Source: Chloroflexota bacterium
GTDB lineage: Bacteria; Chloroflexota; Dehalococcoidia; Lucifugimonadales; CATQGZ01
Reading direction: 5' to 3'
Assembly: GCA_027624995.1 (NCBI GenBank)
Contig: JAQBTI010000129.1
Location: 1-6,438 of the forward strand
DNA length: 6,438 nt
Below, in pieces: positions 5,501 through 6,438 of the stretch. A program made the position numbers and the translations under genes. The notes beneath the pieces are model-generated. The model was not told the DNA's origin. It searched no databases and saw nothing but the letters and a program-made list of their open reading frames with translations. Positions within the stretch are counted from its first letter, which is position 1, and the number at the start of each line of letters is the position of its first letter.

Positions 5501-6438
5501 CACGATGATCTCCGGCGCCTGAAGCTCGATCAGCCTCTTGAGCCGGTTATTTCGGTTAATGACCCGCCGGTAGAGGTCGTTCAGGTCGCTCGTGGCGAAC
5601 CGTCCGCCATCGAGCTGTACCATGGGCCTCAGCTCCGGAGGCAGGACGGGTAGAGTAGTGAAGACCATCCACTCGGGCTTATTGCCTCCCTTTCGGAAAG
5701 CCTCGACGACGCGCATGCGCTTGATGGCCTTCTTGCGGCGTTGTCCCGATGTAGAACGCATCTCCTCCTGGAGGACCTCCTTCTCGGCCTCTAGGTCAAA
5801 ATCGCGAAGGCACTCCAGGACGGCTTCGGCGCCCATATTGGCCTTGAATACGCCCTCGAAACTGTCCCTGAGCTCTCGGTACCGACTCTCAGTGAAGAGC
5901 TGTCCCACCCGGAGGTCTTCCAGCTCGTCAATCTGTCCGGTGATCTTCGTTTCGAGCGCGGTCTTCTGCTCTTCCAGCTCCGAATTAAGCTGTCTAATCT
6001 GCTTCTGCAGAGCGTTCAACCCGGTCTCAGGCTCTTCCTTCTTCGCCTTCTTTCCAGACTTGCTCTTTGACTTCGGCTTTGCTTCCTCCGCCTCGATCGC
6101 CTCGTTCTCCTCGGAGACTTCAGATTCCGGAGCCTCGGCTCGAAGCGCCGCTATCGCCTCCTGAGCAGTGGAGTCGAGCTTCTCCAGCTCCTTCTCGAGC
6201 ATCTCCTGCAGTCGGTCTATCTCGGACGCACGAGTTTGATCGTCGACGCTCGTAACAATGTACTGGGCAAAATACAGCACGCGGTCTAGGTTTCGCGGCG
6301 ACAGGTCCAGGAGCAGCCCGAGCCGGCTCGGCGTGCCCTTCGAGAACCAGATGTGGGCGACCGGGGCCGCCAGGGTTATGTGCCCCATCCGTTCTCTGCG
6401 GACCTTGGATCGAGCGACTTCGACCCCACACCGGTCGC
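2600..6438 (-). CDS. rpoC: DNA-directed RNA polymerase subunit beta' (5' end beyond the window)
   Basis: This is the largest subunit of RNA polymerase, carrying the catalytic magnesium site. The frame is open to the window edge: just before the apparent start MGHITLAAPV come 17 more codons. The first, cut by the edge, is probably the Cys of C-D-R-C, the second half of zinc site 1, so roughly 70 to 85 residues are missing. Counting from that Met as 1: clamp and rudder regions at 240-360 (including PVLPPELRP and GKRVDYSGRSV), the catalytic loop NADFDGDQM (462-470; Asp464, 466, 468), the bridge helix (about 751-790), zinc site 2 (Cys793, 866, 873, 876) and the trigger loop (about 905-917). The trigger loop has no SI3 insertion, unlike E. 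coli. A Lys/Glu/Ser-rich coiled-coil insertion lies at about 55-160. The stop is TAA at 2602-2600. All catalytic and zinc residues in view are intact, so it is an ordinary functional gene. Confidence 0.98.
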   Translation of the reverse strand, partial: DRCGVEVARSKVRRERMGHITLAAPVAHIWFSKGTPSRLGLLLDLSPRNLDRVLYFAQYIVTSVDDQTRASEIDRLQEMLEKELEKLDSTAQEAIAALRAEAPESEVSEENEAIEAEEAKPKSKSKSGKKAKKEEPETGLNALQKQIRQLNSELEEQKTALETKITGQIDELEDLRVGQLFTESRYRELRDSFEGVFKANMGAEAVLECLRDFDLEAEKEVLQEEMRSTSGQRRKKAIKRMRVVEAFRKGGNKPEWMVFTTLPVLPPELRPMVQLDGGRFATSDLNDLYRRVINRNNRLKRLIELQAPEIIVRNEKRMLQEAVDALFDNGRRGRAVSGSHNHRLKSLSDLLRGKQGRFRQNLLGKRVDYSGRSVIISGPELKLNQCGLPRRMALELFKPFVMNRLVLKGYAHNIKSAKRMAERVRPEVWDILEEVVADRPVLLNRAPTLHRLGIQAFQPVLIEGSAIQVHPLVCTAFNADFDGDQMAVHVPLSREAVLEAKRLMLSSFNLLSPSSGDPVVAPTLDMVLGCFYLTMIDENGIGTGRRFMNPDEARLAYDLGIVGLRSTIEVKDRSEGSGTGWLETTVGRIIFNEIIPDSFGFRNHEMDKTALKDLTSECYRTLGNEPTTDMLDAMKDLGFHYATKSGITIAINDIEVSPEKATIIDQADKKVNQLEGQYMDGLITEEERYTNTVQIWTDASDNLTRVIESTLRNYGGMYLMATSGAKGNIAQIKQMAGMRGLMSDPKGRIIDRPIKSNFREGLSVLEYFISTHGARKGLADTALRTADSGYLTRRLIDVAQEIIILSDDCETVAGLWVQDEPDNTMVSPFADRIRSRMAASAAADPKTGEIIVDRNEVLDYDAIERLEAAGVTGIMVRSPLTCEAQKGLCRMCYGVSLATMQRIMLGEAAGIIAAQSIGEPGTQLTMRTFHTGGIAGMDITSGLPRVEELFEARTPKGEAVLSEIDGIVDISETSEGRSIRVVSREEFSDEYPIEKGMKALVKNGDMVAVGMQLTQATKSTKKETAGDEIQPFQEVARVSGKTRVTKTSITIAWEDDEQREYIIPAAAHIVVRSGDSVVAGQAMTAGPKSPQQILRIQGREAVQRYLIDEVQQVYRSQGVNIHDKHIEVISAQMLKKVRIDVPGDTDLLPGELVDRRQYEEINASILAEGGEPATASPVLLGITRASLSMESFLAAASFQETTRVLTEAAVNGDVDTLQGLKENVIIGRLVPARFDLSEEGRERLGLNEPRPEPLGLIRGSEDGMSFELESAMEEAPII

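Noticed and set aside
2622..6164. Several long plus-strand frames opposite rpoC.
   Set aside because: They are antisense shadows of a highly conserved gene and show no independent motifs.

Overview
The window is bacterial. It holds the almost complete 3' part of rpoC, two tRNA genes, a RimJ/RimL-type acetyltransferase gene and, between the tRNAs, a small redox operon. The operon is hard to see because three in-frame TGA codons break it. All recognised genes lie on the minus strand, so they read from the right edge to the left. The organism cannot be named from this alone. The RpoC lacks the proteobacterial trigger-loop insertion and has a charged insertion near its N-terminus. Together with the archaeal-type ferredoxin-thioredoxin reductase, this makes Chloroflexota (for example a Dehalococcoidia relative) a reasonable but unproven guess.

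Layout in transcription order: rpoC (6438 to 2600, 5' end outside the window); a hairpin and a sigma70-like promoter (2579 to 2531); tRNA-Val(GAC) (2501 to 2425); an unrecognised Cys-containing small protein (2357 to 2013); ferredoxin-thioredoxin reductase catalytic chain with two in-frame TGA codons (2016 to 1555); a glutaredoxin/NrdH-like protein with one in-frame TGA (1506 to 1255); a hairpin and promoter (1240 to 1195); tRNA-Asp(GTC) (1171 to 1095); about 480 bases with no convincing gene; and the GNAT acetyltransferase (615 to 46).

The main discovery is the selenoprotein operon. Reading the three TGA codons as selenocysteine restores two complete proteins. In the reductase the four [4Fe-4S] ligand cysteines remain Cys, and the two TGA codons fall exactly on the two redox-active disulfide cysteines (Cys57 and Cys87 of the Synechocystis enzyme), which predicts a diselenide active site. 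In the glutaredoxin-like protein the TGA replaces the first Cys of a CGPC-type motif, giving U-G-P-C. Each TGA is followed 19 to 22 nt later by the apical loop of a hairpin with G as the second loop base, as expected of bacterial SECIS elements. The likely scheme is ferredoxin to diselenide reductase to selenenylsulfide glutaredoxin-like carrier, with the upstream Cys-containing protein as a possible third member. The ATGA overlap and the lack of an obvious internal promoter suggest that tRNA-Val and these genes share one transcript.

No selenocysteine machinery (SelA, SelB, SelD, tRNA-Sec) lies in the window; the genome should encode it elsewhere if this reading is right.
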